The notes under the pieces are model-generated. The model ran no database searches, had not been told where the DNA came from, and worked only from the letters and a program-made list of their open reading frames with translations. A program made the translations under genes and the position numbers. From Jeotgalibacillus proteolyticus (GTDB taxonomy: Bacteria > Bacillota > Bacilli > Bacillales > Jeotgalibacillaceae), in NCBI RefSeq assembly GCF_002926065.1, contig NZ_PREZ01000001.1, positions 372,001 to 436,000 on the forward strand: a stretch of 64,000 nt of DNA, written 5' to 3'. Shown here piece by piece: positions 1 through 8,031 of this stretch. How positions within the stretch are numbered: the first letter of the stretch is position 1; each line of letters opens with the position of its first letter.

Positions 1-52
1 TCATGCTACCATTAAGGTAATAAATTTACATACGAAACGGAGGATTTTTCTA

Positions 53-961
53 ATGGGAAAGAAAACAAATATCGGATTGGCACTCGCTGCTTCCGGAGCA
101 GCAATCTGGGCTGGTTCTAAAATAGCTTCCAAACCAACTCCAAGACCATCTAAAAAATACTTTGAAGGCGAAATGCCTCGAATTTATGCACACCGGGGCG
201 GCTCAGATCTGGCTCCTGAAAGCTCGATGGCAGCTTTTAGAAATGCAGCTGAACTGGGTGCTACAGGCTTTGAGATTGATGTGCGCCTTACAAAAGACGA
301 GCAAATTGTTGTCTTCCATGACAGATTTATCGACCGGACAACAGATGGTGCAGGAAGAGTCGCTGACTATACACTTGAAGAATTAAAGAAATTCGATCTT
401 GGCTTTCATCACCGTGACCTCCAGGGGAAACAATCCTACAGAGGCAAGGGAGAAAAAATCATTACGCTAAAAGAATTGCTTGAGGCATTTCCAGAGCATT
501 TCGTTAATATTGACATGAAGGAAGATCCGGATACGTATGAAGGAAGCCTTATGCCCTCAAAGGTTTGGCGGCTTATTGAAAAGCTTGGTGTTGAAGACCG
601 GGTGCTTGTTACAAGCTTTTATGATGAACAAATTGACCGGTTCTCTCTTTACGCTCAGGACCGTGTAGCAATCGGTGCCGGAGAAAATGAAGCCCGCAAA
701 GCTTTTACATTATTTAAAAGCGGATTTGGTCATTTATACCACCCGCGTGCTGATGCGCTGCAGATTCCGACAAAGCATGGCATCATCCCGCTTGATTCTC
801 AAGGATTCATTGAATTTTTAACTGCGTTAAATATTCATGTGGATTACTGGACAGTAAATGATGTTGAAACGATGGACCGCCTGCTTCGCTATGGCGCTCA
901 TGGTATTGTTACCGATCGACCTGACATTGCACTTGAGCTGATTTCATCAGACGAGGAATAA
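53..961 (+). CDS. Glycerophosphodiester phosphodiesterase family protein
   Basis: A 302-residue protein of the GDPD/UgpQ family, which hydrolyses glycerophosphodiesters to glycerol 3-phosphate and an alcohol. Residues 7-20 are hydrophobic and probably form an N-terminal membrane anchor or uncleaved signal. The catalytic signature is visible: HRG at 47-49, the metal ligands E74 and D76 in the EIDVRLT block, and the second catalytic His at 89 in VVFHD. A GGAGG ribosome binding site lies 8 bases before the ATG. The gene is alone on the plus strand and ends in a strong terminator shared with ylbF. Family assignment is firm; the natural substrate cannot be read from sequence. Confidence 0.93.
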   Translation: MGKKTNIGLALAASGAAIWAGSKIASKPTPRPSKKYFEGEMPRIYAHRGGSDLAPESSMAAFRNAAELGATGFEIDVRLTKDEQIVVFHDRFIDRTTDGAGRVADYTLEELKKFDLGFHHRDLQGKQSYRGKGEKIITLKELLEAFPEHFVNIDMKEDPDTYEGSLMPSKVWRLIEKLGVEDRVLVTSFYDEQIDRFSLYAQDRVAIGAGENEARKAFTLFKSGFGHLYHPRADALQIPTKHGIIPLDSQGFIEFLTALNIHVDYWTVNDVETMDRLLRYGAHGIVTDRPDIALELISSDEE

Positions 962-968
962 AACAGAC

Positions 969-1008
969 AAAAAAAGCTAAGGTGGTTAAAATCCACCTTA
1001 GCTTTTTT
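969..1008. terminator. Bidirectional intrinsic terminator
   Basis: A perfect 17-bp-class stem (AAAAAGCTAAGGTGG against its complement) with A-run on the left and T-run on the right. It sits between the convergent diesterase gene and ylbF and can serve both. Confidence 0.93.
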
Positions 1009-1021
1009 CTGTTACCTGTTA

Positions 1022-1468
1022 TTAAGCTGAGCAGGAACAGCCCCCACCGGATCCGCAGCCGCCGCTGCAGCCTGAACCGGAGTCGAAAAAACCATTTCCA
1101 GTAGGAATCTTTACATTTTCCGATACAGAATACCCAATAATTTGACTTACTTCATCGAGCATGGATTGCAATTGATTTTCGGCAATCCTGAACTGAGCAA
1201 CATTTAGATCCATGTCCATGTCTCTTTTTGTTTCTCTGATTTCCTTCATCACTCTGGTGTAATCTGGATGATATCTTCCAAAGCGTTGAACCTCTTCGTA
1301 CAATTCCTTTAATTTTACGAAGCGATTTATTTTTCCCATCGATTCCTTCGATGATTTTAATTTTTTATATATAGTTAAATAATGAATAGTAGCTTCTGAT
1401 TCCATAATCATCTGCGTTAATTCGTCACATGCGTCAAGTAATTCAATTCTTTCAATGGTAGCCAGCAT
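1022..1468 (-). CDS. ylbF: YlbF/RicF, Y-complex regulatory protein
   Basis: A 148-residue YlbF/YmcA family protein. In B. subtilis RicF forms the RicA-RicF-RicT complex that affects RNase Y-dependent mRNA processing, competence, biofilm and sporulation, and carries Fe-S clusters. The body is helical; the tail from about residue 128 is Gly/Ser-rich with five Cys (CSGGC, GGCSCSA). The start is set at the internal ATG because GGAGGTG stands 5 bases before it; an upstream in-frame start at 1498 has no such site. It follows ylbD by 30 bases on the same strand. ylbE, which lies between them in B. subtilis, is absent. Family is clear; Fe-S binding by the tail is known for the family, not shown here. 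Confidence 0.92.
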   Translation of the reverse strand: MLATIERIELLDACDELTQMIMESEATIHYLTIYKKLKSSKESMGKINRFVKLKELYEEVQRFGRYHPDYTRVMKEIRETKRDMDMDLNVAQFRIAENQLQSMLDEVSQIIGYSVSENVKIPTGNGFFDSGSGCSGGCGSGGGCSCSA

Positions 1469-1527
1469 TTTTGCACCTCCGTGAATGTATTCTAACACGA
1501 AAGGAGCAAAGAGAAAAATAATTCTTT

Positions 1528-1896
1528 TTATTTCCAGTATGTCATGTACGATTGATTTTTAGTAATCTCCTGATCAGGCTTTTTCGTTTGGAACTGAGCT
1601 AATAAATCAGAAACCATTTCAAGCGCGTCTTTGCATTGTTCTACGTATTGTTCAATCTGATCATCATCGAGAGATTGGATTTTCTTTTTTACGGTCTGAA
1701 GCCATTGATTGGACTGCTTTGTACTAGCTTCTTCCTCTGAGTCCTTTTTCCATCTTTTATCGTCTTCCCCAAATAAATACCATTCCTCAAATAGATTTTG
1801 CCAGGTGCTTTCCCCTTTTCTTACCTTTTGCACAATATGAGGATGCTTTACGATAAAAGCTTTGAAATCCTGAAGCTTTTTTTCTCTTTCCTCCAT
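1528..1896 (-). CDS. ylbD: YlbD-like putative spore coat protein
   Basis: A 122-residue, highly charged protein matching the YlbD coat-protein family in length, N-terminal pattern (LQDFKAFIVKHP) and position next to ylbF. It is rich in Lys, Glu and Gln with a predicted helical middle and no membrane segment. The ATG has a GGGAGAG ribosome binding site. The same protein in B. subtilis is annotated as a putative coat component made in the mother cell. The sigma factor that transcribes it cannot be decided here. Its presence is one argument that the organism forms endospores. Confidence 0.85.
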   Translation of the reverse strand: MEEREKKLQDFKAFIVKHPHIVQKVRKGESTWQNLFEEWYLFGEDDKRWKKDSEEEASTKQSNQWLQTVKKKIQSLDDDQIEQYVEQCKDALEMVSDLLAQFQTKKPDQEITKNQSYMTYWK

Positions 1897-2008
1897 GATA
1901 CTCTCTCCCTTCTCTCAAGGAATGACAGACCTCCCCATAGCAGATAGGTCATCCATATGCTATATGATATGATGAAAGGCAGGTAATGGTTAAGGAGGAA
2001 AAAAAGAA

Positions 2009-2494
2009 ATGAAGGACGAACTGCGATTACTGACAGAAGAGCTGCTGGCACAAGGCTCAGAAGATGACTTAAACGTATTGCACCATATTCTGCTGGGTCT
2101 TAAAGGAAAAAATGAAGGCTATTACAGCTCATATGTAGGAGCAATTCTAAACATGAAAAAGGAAATTACCCCCTCTTCCTGTTCAGTAAAAGTTCCCATC
2201 ACAAAAGCGTTAAATAACTCTCTGGATATCGTACATGGCGGGATGACTGCAACTATTCTCGATACAGCTATGGGAACCCTTGCCAATCTATTAGCACCTG
2301 AGGGATATGGTGCAGTTACCAGCCAGTTAACTATTCATTATTTACTTCCGGTACAGGGAGAAGAAATGGCAGCAGAAGCGCATATTATTCATCAGGGCAA
2401 TAAAACCATGGTTATTGAAGGCGTCATTTTCAGCCCTGAAGGCAAAAGGCTTGCTCATGCTACAGGGACATTTTATTTACTCACCTTGCCATAA
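2009..2494 (+). CDS. PaaI-family hotdog-fold thioesterase
   Basis: A 161-residue protein with the single hotdog domain of the PaaI/YbdB thioesterases, which hydrolyse acyl-CoA thioesters. The signature region NSLDIVHGGMTATILDTAMG at about 71-90 carries the HGG turn and the following acidic residue typical of the active site. The N-terminal 35 residues are an extra charged helix. GGAGG lies 10 bases before the ATG. The gene is inserted, on the opposite strand, between ylbD and ylbC, which are adjacent in B. subtilis. Substrate unknown. Confidence 0.85.
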   Translation: MKDELRLLTEELLAQGSEDDLNVLHHILLGLKGKNEGYYSSYVGAILNMKKEITPSSCSVKVPITKALNNSLDIVHGGMTATILDTAMGTLANLLAPEGYGAVTSQLTIHYLLPVQGEEMAAEAHIIHQGNKTMVIEGVIFSPEGKRLAHATGTFYLLTLP

Positions 2495-2495
2495 T

Positions 2496-2528
2496 AAAAA
2501 CGCATCTATTCTTTTATAGATGCGTTTT
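2496..2528. terminator. Bidirectional intrinsic terminator
   Basis: Stem AAAACGCATCTA / TAGATGCGTTTT with an 8-base loop, flanked by A and T runs. It lies between the thioesterase gene and the convergent ylbC and overlaps the last codons of ylbC. Confidence 0.9.
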
Positions 2529-3594
2529 CGTTTGAATTTTCCTCTTCTTCTCTTTTAATAAAATCCTGTGTAAAATACAGATAATACACACCTACACCGA
2601 GATGCGTAAAATGAGGCTTTAAAATGGTCTCTCTATGCTCTTGAGAGTTCAGCCAGGCGTGGATAACAGCAAAGGAATGTGTATAATTCATGGCAATATT
2701 CTCAGACGCTTCTTCATATTCCAGAGATGCCACTGTAAGCCTTTCAGCAAGTGTTCCTCCAGCATTTTCACCTGTAAATAAATCCTCTTCATACAAGCTT
2801 TGGCTATGATATCTTGCAATCTCGGCTACCTCACTCTCCCAGACTACCTCATCGCGCCCATTTTTAAGACGGATGATATTAGTCATATCAAAAATCTGCT
2901 GTTCAACCGCCTGATTAATTTCCAGCTGGTTTTCCTGTTCAATCGGTGTTTTAGGAATATCCCCCTGATAGACAAGTTCATATGGCCGCTGCTCAATAAG
3001 GGAATCTTTATCGAGAAAATAAATACCAAAAACAGTTCCGTCCACCCGGTCGATAAAAATTTGCGCAAATATGTCTCCAAACGGTACCAGCAATCGTGTA
3101 TTTAAGTCTTCTTCATTTAATTCAAACTGATAAGTCCCCTTTTCATTTTCCACCACAATCTCACTGTTGATCATCGTAAAACGGTAAATTTCTTCAAGAG
3201 GCTGACCGATATAAAAAGGTGAAACATCGATTGCATCCCCGAGAATAAAAATAGACTTTACTTCCTCCTCTTTAACTGCAACCTGGAAATACCCTTCATT
3301 TCCTCTGTTGTAAATAAACCATTCAAGACCGTAATAACCGGCATCAACTCTGTCAGGCTCACCCCACTGGGCTGTAAGCTGCTCTGTCGGCTGCCCTATA
3401 AAAATAGAGACGCCGGATTTAGGTCTGGTCAGACTGTCAGACATAGCAGGCGGCAGCGGCTGGGCTGTTTCTTCACGCAAACGGTCCGCCACTTCGTTTT
3501 GGACTAATTCATTTTCCTGTACAGTAGGAGTATTATAAAAGCCAATTAGAAAAATGATGATAATGACCACCATAATTCGCATAAAAGCTTTCAT
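2506..3594 (-). CDS. ylbC: YlbC, CAP/SCP-domain membrane-anchored protein
   Basis: About 362 residues. An N-terminal hydrophobic segment (roughly 5-20) anchors or exports it; residues about 60-200 form the CAP-associated N-terminal domain (two similar IGQP blocks); residues about 230-345 are a CAP/SCP-like domain with HSQSL, ENIAMN and the QEHRETIL motif. Such proteins sit outside the cell; their role in Bacillus is unknown. I chose the second ATG because GAGGAGG lies 7 bases before it, whereas the first ATG is only 1 base from it. Position next to ylbD agrees with B. subtilis ylbC. Confidence 0.88.
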   Translation of the reverse strand: MKAFMRIMVVIIIIFLIGFYNTPTVQENELVQNEVADRLREETAQPLPPAMSDSLTRPKSGVSIFIGQPTEQLTAQWGEPDRVDAGYYGLEWFIYNRGNEGYFQVAVKEEEVKSIFILGDAIDVSPFYIGQPLEEIYRFTMINSEIVVENEKGTYQFELNEEDLNTRLLVPFGDIFAQIFIDRVDGTVFGIYFLDKDSLIEQRPYELVYQGDIPKTPIEQENQLEINQAVEQQIFDMTNIIRLKNGRDEVVWESEVAEIARYHSQSLYEEDLFTGENAGGTLAERLTVASLEYEEASENIAMNYTHSFAVIHAWLNSQEHRETILKPHFTHLGVGVYYLYFTQDFIKREEEENSNENASIKE

Positions 3595-3722
3595 CTTCAT
3601 TCCTCCTCTCTATACGTTTATTATTAATTATACACTTCAATAATATTGTTGGACAGGTTGATTGTACCCCGCTCTAATTCATGATTTTGCCACAAATATC
3701 TTAATTAATATTCCTGACATAA

Positions 3723-3751
3723 TTGCAACTTCTATTTTTTTCGACTATTAT
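3723..3751 (+). promoter_or_regulatory. Candidate sigma-A promoter for the YugN-like gene
   Basis: TTGCAA, 17-base spacer, TATTAT, ending 57 bases before the start codon. This is a good match in an AT-rich stretch; it is a reading of the sequence only. Confidence 0.5.
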
Positions 3752-3808
3752 TAAATTGAGACGATTAATTTATTTCCAAGTCAGGAATCACAGGAGGGAA
3801 TTTTTGCG

Positions 3809-4168
3809 ATGCGCTTTGAAAATACAGGCTTTGAGACATTGCTTATAGAAGTAGACAGATTAGATGAAATAATGAAAGAACACGGTCTTATCCGTGCCGG
3901 TCAATGGGATTGGGAACGGGTAACATATGACCGCAAATTTGAAATTAGAGAAGGTACGTTTTATTTACGTGTCTTTGGCTATACTGATGATGGAGATATT
4001 GGTGCACATGATGCAGATGTAAAACTGCTTACACCTCTTCTTGGCAAGCATTATTATCCTCATGGTGTTGAATATGGCGAGGGTGAAGAGTTTCCTGATC
4101 ACCTTGTGCAAACATGTGAAAAAATATTGGCTGCTGTTTATGAGGAATTATCTCTGATTACTGAATAA
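3809..4168 (+). CDS. YugN-like family protein (position of ylbA)
   Basis: A 119-residue soluble protein with no signal or membrane segment. Length and sequence (RFENTGFETLLIEVD, central FYLRVFGYTDDGDIG, C-terminal HYYPHGVEYGE) fit the small YugN-like family known mainly from Bacillaceae, whose function is unknown. It has its own promoter, a GGAGGG ribosome binding site and its own terminator, so it is a single-gene unit. Its place between ylbC and the cta cluster matches ylbA of B. subtilis, but I cannot prove orthology. Confidence 0.78.
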   Translation: MRFENTGFETLLIEVDRLDEIMKEHGLIRAGQWDWERVTYDRKFEIREGTFYLRVFGYTDDGDIGAHDADVKLLTPLLGKHYYPHGVEYGEGEEFPDHLVQTCEKILAAVYEELSLITE

Positions 4169-4175
4169 GTAGTTG

Positions 4176-4203
4176 AAAAGAGCCATTTTTATGGCTCTTT
4201 TAT
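4176..4203 (+). terminator. Intrinsic terminator after the YugN-like gene
   Basis: AAAAGAGCCAT / ATGGCTCTTTT hairpin followed by T-rich sequence, 8 bases after the stop codon. Confidence 0.88.
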
Positions 4204-4342
4204 TATAACCATCGCTTTATATTCCAAATTTTACTTATCATTTCCCCGTCAGTTTAAGGAGCATACCCTTTCTGCTTCTTCATTTTTCGAATATAACCTG
4301 ATTATAATATGACAAATCAATCTGTATGAAAGGGGTTCTAAA

Positions 4343-5401
4343 TTGTCAAAGTATTTCAATAAACGAAATGGTGCAATCGTATTATTTACTGTAGTGACGA
4401 TTTTAATTCTCTATTTTATTTTACCCGTATCGGTTCCTTTAATTATGGCCCTTATATCTGCCTTATTAGTAGAGCCGCTCGTTAAATTCTTTCAAAAGAG
4501 GCTAAAAATAAATAGAAAACTCTCAGTGGGGGCTGTCTTCATTCTGTTTATCGCTTCCTTAAGCTTTATTCTTTACTTCTCCATTACCCGCCTTGTCGGG
4601 CAGGCCATTCAATTTGTCGAGAATCTCCCTGAATACATAAATGAGGTTACTGAGTGGTGGGCTGGCTTTGAAGCTGATTTAACGATTGCATTTGCACAGG
4701 TCCCGGAGCAGGTACTCGAGCAGATGAGTTTGGAAATGGAAAACTTCCTGGTTGATTTCAGAACGAGTATAACAGGATTTATCAATGCAGAAACACTTAC
4801 CGGAGTAGTCACAAATATTCCCGAATACCTGGTCAGCTTTATCGTGTACTTAATTGCACTGTTCCTGATAATGATTGACCTGCCGAAGATAAGAACTGGA
4901 ATCTACTCGTATTTTCATGAACGTACTGCAGAAAAAGTCCGTTTTATGACAGCCAGACTTTCAAAAGTGGTTTGGGGTTTTGCCAAAGCTCAATTCCTTG
5001 TCAGTCTGTTAATTTTAGCAGGAGCCTTAATCGGCCTTTATCTGATTGCACCTGAGGTAGCTTTAATTATGGCTATTGTGATTTGGATTATTGATCTGAT
5101 TCCCATTATCGGTTCTATTGCAGTCCTTGGTCCGTGGGCCATTTTCCAGCTGATATCAGGAGATATTGAACAAGGGATCCAGCTTTCCATCCTTGCAATC
5201 GTGCTTTTACTTATCAGAAGAATTATAGAACCTAAAGTGATGGGCAGCCATATCGGACTTTCTCCGCTTGCTACTCTGATTGCGATGTTTATAGGGTTGA
5301 AGCTATTTGGTCTGCTGGGATTTATTATCGGCCCTCTTATACTTATCGTTTTTAACTCTTCAAAAGAAGCAGGCATTATTAAGATGAATTTTAAGTTTTA
5401 A
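4343..5401 (+). CDS. YtvI-type AI-2E-transporter family membrane protein
   Basis: A 352-residue polytopic membrane protein of the AI-2E transporter/PerM superfamily. Hydrophobic segments occur near 10-45, 60-85, 150-180, 215-270 and 295-345, and the family signature IIEPKVMGSHIGLSPLATLIAMFIGLK-type block is near the C-terminus. Length and the N-terminal region resemble YtvI, a sporulation-associated member. It starts with TTG, preceded by AAAGGGG. A TATAAT at about 4303 may be its -10 box. No operon partner. Function and transported molecule, if any, are unknown; the family also includes cation/H+ antiporter-like members. Confidence 0.83.
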   Translation: MSKYFNKRNGAIVLFTVVTILILYFILPVSVPLIMALISALLVEPLVKFFQKRLKINRKLSVGAVFILFIASLSFILYFSITRLVGQAIQFVENLPEYINEVTEWWAGFEADLTIAFAQVPEQVLEQMSLEMENFLVDFRTSITGFINAETLTGVVTNIPEYLVSFIVYLIALFLIMIDLPKIRTGIYSYFHERTAEKVRFMTARLSKVVWGFAKAQFLVSLLILAGALIGLYLIAPEVALIMAIVIWIIDLIPIIGSIAVLGPWAIFQLISGDIEQGIQLSILAIVLLLIRRIIEPKVMGSHIGLSPLATLIAMFIGLKLFGLLGFIIGPLILIVFNSSKEAGIIKMNFKF

Positions 5402-5405
5402 CAAT

Positions 5406-5449
5406 GAAAAGAGATCACATTCCCCTGTTGGTGAAGGTGACCTCTTTTT
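5406..5449. terminator. Bidirectional terminator between ytvI-like gene and ctaM
   Basis: AAAAGAGATCAC and GTGACCTCTTTTT form an imperfect stem (one mismatch) around a long loop, with A and T runs on the outside. It separates two convergent genes. Confidence 0.75.
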
Positions 5450-5450
5450 C

Positions 5451-5912
5451 TCATGTTCCAAGAATCGCTTTAATAACAGATGTAGTTTCTCCGCCCTCAT
5501 ACAGTACATATAGCAGTGAATACACCATTACCCCGGTAGTGGCAGTAAAAAACCAAATGACAGAGGTAATAGGGCCAATTCTTCGGTGTTTTGCGATGTT
5601 ATTTTTATATCCAAGCCAAATTGTCACTAACCCAAAAACCGCTCCGGTAGTAGCAAGAGTAATATGAAATATCAAGAAAACCGTGTAGTAAATCTTCATA
5701 TTATCAGGCCCGCCAAAAGCAGTATTACCGACGAAGATCGTTCTGCTGGCATAAATGATAAAGAACGTAAGAGCAGCTATAGCTGCAGCGTACATCGTTT
5801 TTTTATGAGCTTCAATCTTTCCTTTGCTGACAAGCACCCATCCCGCAGCCACTAATATTGCACTCACGACAATAAAAAATGTACTGAGGGTAGGCAGTAA
5901 CGGTAAATTCAT
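5451..5912 (-). CDS. ctaM: DUF420 membrane protein, CtaM/YozB (haem aa3 oxidase maturation)
   Basis: A 153-residue protein with four membrane segments (about 8-28, 40-60, 78-102, 120-142), typical of the DUF420 family. The S. aureus member CtaM is needed for a functional aa3-type quinol oxidase, and the B. subtilis relative is YozB. Location immediately next to ctaG and the oxidase genes supports the same maturation role here, although in B. subtilis yozB lies elsewhere. Starts at ATG with GAGG 8 bases upstream. It lies 36 bases downstream of ctaG on the same strand, so co-transcription is likely. Confidence 0.85.
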   Translation of the reverse strand: MNLPLLPTLSTFFIVVSAILVAAGWVLVSKGKIEAHKKTMYAAAIAALTFFIIYASRTIFVGNTAFGGPDNMKIYYTVFLIFHITLATTGAVFGLVTIWLGYKNNIAKHRRIGPITSVIWFFTATTGVMVYSLLYVLYEGGETTSVIKAILGT

Positions 5913-5948
5913 CTGTAATGTCCTCTTTCCATTAAATAATCCAATCTG

Positions 5949-6857
5949 TTAGACACGTTTAGCTTCATAGAAGGCCGCGTTGAACTTTTCGCCTTCTTCC
6001 TTTTCACGCCGGTACCATTCAAAGAATACCTGGCTGAGCACAATGCCGTATACAATTTCCTGTATAATTTTCATTACAATTCCGCCCAGTCGCTGATCGT
6101 AAAGCGGGTCCATTGAGCTGAATAATTCTGGGCCGGTTAGTCCGCTGAAAGAAAGGCTGTCAAGCGTTCCAGCCGGAACACATAATGCCATTGCCTGAAG
6201 CCACGATCCTCCATGATAGAAGGTGCTGTACATTGGCGAGTCGGAAAAAATAATTAAGGCACAGGCAGGAGTAAGAAGGATTCCTGCTCCGAATATATAC
6301 CCGAGCTTCTTAATTCCGCTCAGTCTGTATTCGTCCTCTACTGTATTAACTAAAGGCCACCACATAAACAAGGATAGCATTAACAATAATGTTGTGTATC
6401 CGCCATGCAGGGCTGCATCAACTTTTACTGCGTCAAATACGATTGGCATATGGTACACAGAAAAGATACCATTGAATAATATTAATGCGATAATCGGCTG
6501 AGTGAAAAACCTGAACAACGGCCGGATAATTCGGATATTTATAACAGCTTTCCACATGTAAGCCGGAATTGCCTTAATAAGAAGCGGCGGGATAACAAGG
6601 TATAGTAATGCCATTTGAGCCATGTGAACGGCAAACAAAATATGAGCATATACATCAAGTGGAGAGCCTTTTACAATGTATGTAAGCAGCATAGCAGAAG
6701 CGAACAGTATAATTTGCTTTCTGGTCAGCGGCTCACTGTCTTTAAAGCGGTGTCTCCATTTTGTGGCCAACAAGAAGAAAAGAACCGTAAGAACAGCCAG
6801 GCTCACAAAAAAATAAGGACTCCAGAGAGCCTGGAAACCAAAAATCTTAATTGACAT
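5949..6857 (-). CDS. ctaG: CtaG, cytochrome caa3 oxidase assembly factor
   Basis: A 302-residue protein with about seven membrane segments, of the caa3_CtaG family (unrelated to the Cox11-type CtaG of proteobacteria). It is required for CuB insertion or formation of active caa3 oxidase in B. subtilis. The start is the ATG at 6857, preceded by AAGGAAGGTG; an upstream GTG at 6875 would run through this site. A near-consensus promoter (6892-6920) lies directly upstream, and a terminator separates it from ctaF, so ctaG-ctaM form their own unit. Confidence 0.94.
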   Translation of the reverse strand: MSIKIFGFQALWSPYFFVSLAVLTVLFFLLATKWRHRFKDSEPLTRKQIILFASAMLLTYIVKGSPLDVYAHILFAVHMAQMALLYLVIPPLLIKAIPAYMWKAVINIRIIRPLFRFFTQPIIALILFNGIFSVYHMPIVFDAVKVDAALHGGYTTLLLMLSLFMWWPLVNTVEDEYRLSGIKKLGYIFGAGILLTPACALIIFSDSPMYSTFYHGGSWLQAMALCVPAGTLDSLSFSGLTGPELFSSMDPLYDQRLGGIVMKIIQEIVYGIVLSQVFFEWYRREKEEGEKFNAAFYEAKRV

Positions 6858-6891
6858 CTGGCACCTTCCTTTCACTTAAAACTCTATCTAT

Positions 6892-6920
6892 ATTATATCG
6901 GGGCTTTATACGTTAAACAA
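6892..6920 (-). promoter_or_regulatory. Candidate sigma-A promoter of ctaG-ctaM
   Basis: Read on the minus strand: TTGTTT, 17-base spacer, TATAAT. The -10 is perfect; the gene start is about 35 bases downstream. Confidence 0.65.
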
Positions 6921-7027
6921 CGCTGTTAGATGACAAAGTGTTGACAATCTTTTATTCCCTCTTAAAAAATGGCTTTTTCTGCCGCATTATCCCTTGTCAT
7001 AACAGTATTCCTCAACATTAACAATGT

Positions 7028-7062
7028 AAAAGGACTGCCGAGTGTACTCGACAGTCCTTTTT
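7028..7062 (-). terminator. Terminator after ctaF
   Basis: AAAGGACTG-C-CGAG / CTCG-A-CAGTCCTTT hairpin with one internal mismatch pair. It ends the ctaBCDEF transcript; T-runs are present on both sides. Confidence 0.88.
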
Positions 7063-7064
7063 TC

Positions 7065-7397
7065 TTACCACCAAACAATGGTTACAAATGTTAATACCGT
7101 TATAAATGCAACCAGCACACCTGAATAAAGAAACAGTGCCACAGTTCCATGGCCTTTATGACTCATGTGCATGAAATAGTACAGCTGAAGGACAACCTGC
7201 ATCGCTGCAAGCACCAGCAGGATTGGATAAACATATATTTTATCAAAGCCTGCCATAACTGCTATAAATGCAATTAGAGTCATAAAGATCATCAAGGCGA
7301 AAGAAGTTACATGCTGGCGCATTTCCTGCTTTGCCTTTTTGCGTCTGTACTTATAGTTCACTTTCGGGTTCGCTGAAGTTGATTGTTGAGTCGCCAT
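7065..7397 (-). CDS. ctaF: Cytochrome caa3 oxidase subunit IV
   Basis: A 110-residue small subunit with three membrane segments (about 29-50, 54-75, 85-108), matching the COX4_pro family found as the last gene of caa3 operons. It begins 4 bases after the ctaE stop, so it is translationally coupled. The first 30 residues are hydrophilic and Lys/Gln-rich. It contributes to assembly or stability of the complex and has no metal ligands. Confidence 0.94.
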   Translation of the reverse strand: MATQQSTSANPKVNYKYRRKKAKQEMRQHVTSFALMIFMTLIAFIAVMAGFDKIYVYPILLVLAAMQVVLQLYYFMHMSHKGHGTVALFLYSGVLVAFITVLTFVTIVWW

Positions 7398-7401
7398 CAG
7401 T

Positions 7402-8031
7402 TTATCCCACCATTCCCATTAAGTATACAACCGTAAAGATAAATACCCACACAACGTCAATGAAATGCCAGTAAAGTGATGCTACAAAGAATTTCGGTGC
7501 GTTATAAAGATTCAGGCCACGGTTGGTATTTCTAATCAGTAATAAAATGAACCATCCAAGTCCGACAACTACGTGGGCTCCATGGAAGCCTACAAGTGTA
7601 TAGAAAGCTGATCCGAATGCACTGCTTGTAAATGTATGCTCATATTCATGTACATAGTGGTAAAACTCATAAATTTCAAAGCCAAGGAAGGCAAGACCCA
7701 GACCGATTGTCACAACCAGCCAAATCTTCATTTTTTGGAAATTATAGTTTTTCATATGATACATCGCATACACGCTTGTTAATGATGAAGTTAAAAGAAG
7801 CATCGTCATGATAAAAACAAGCGGCAATTCATACATGTCAATAGCCAGATAATGGTCCGAGCCAGGGACTTTGTCTTTTAACGCAAGATACGTTGCAAAT
7901 AAGGAAGCAAAAAGAACGGTTTCCCCGCCAAGGAATAGCCAAAATCCTAAAAATTTGTTTTTGCCTTCAAGGGTCGTTTTCTCAGGGGATTCAGGCCATG
8001 TTCTGGATGTGAATTTTTCCTGTGTATCCAT
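7402..8031 (-). CDS. ctaE: Cytochrome caa3 oxidase subunit III
   Basis: A 209-residue COX3-family protein with five membrane segments, the short bacterial form. Conserved elements include FLGFWLFLGGETVLFASLF near residue 28 and the final HFIDVVWVFIF block near 188. Its ATG overlaps the ctaD stop by one base (TAATG). It is part of the proton-pumping terminal oxidase together with CtaC, CtaD and CtaF. Confidence 0.96.
   Translation of the reverse strand: MDTQEKFTSRTWPESPEKTTLEGKNKFLGFWLFLGGETVLFASLFATYLALKDKVPGSDHYLAIDMYELPLVFIMTMLLLTSSLTSVYAMYHMKNYNFQKMKIWLVVTIGLGLAFLGFEIYEFYHYVHEYEHTFTSSAFGSAFYTLVGFHGAHVVVGLGWFILLLIRNTNRGLNLYNAPKFFVASLYWHFIDVVWVFIFTVVYLMGMVG

Noticed and set aside
5038-5376. 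112-codon minus-strand frame opposite the YtvI-like gene
   Set aside because: No ribosome binding site, biased composition, and it lies wholly within a well-supported membrane protein gene; treated as a shadow.
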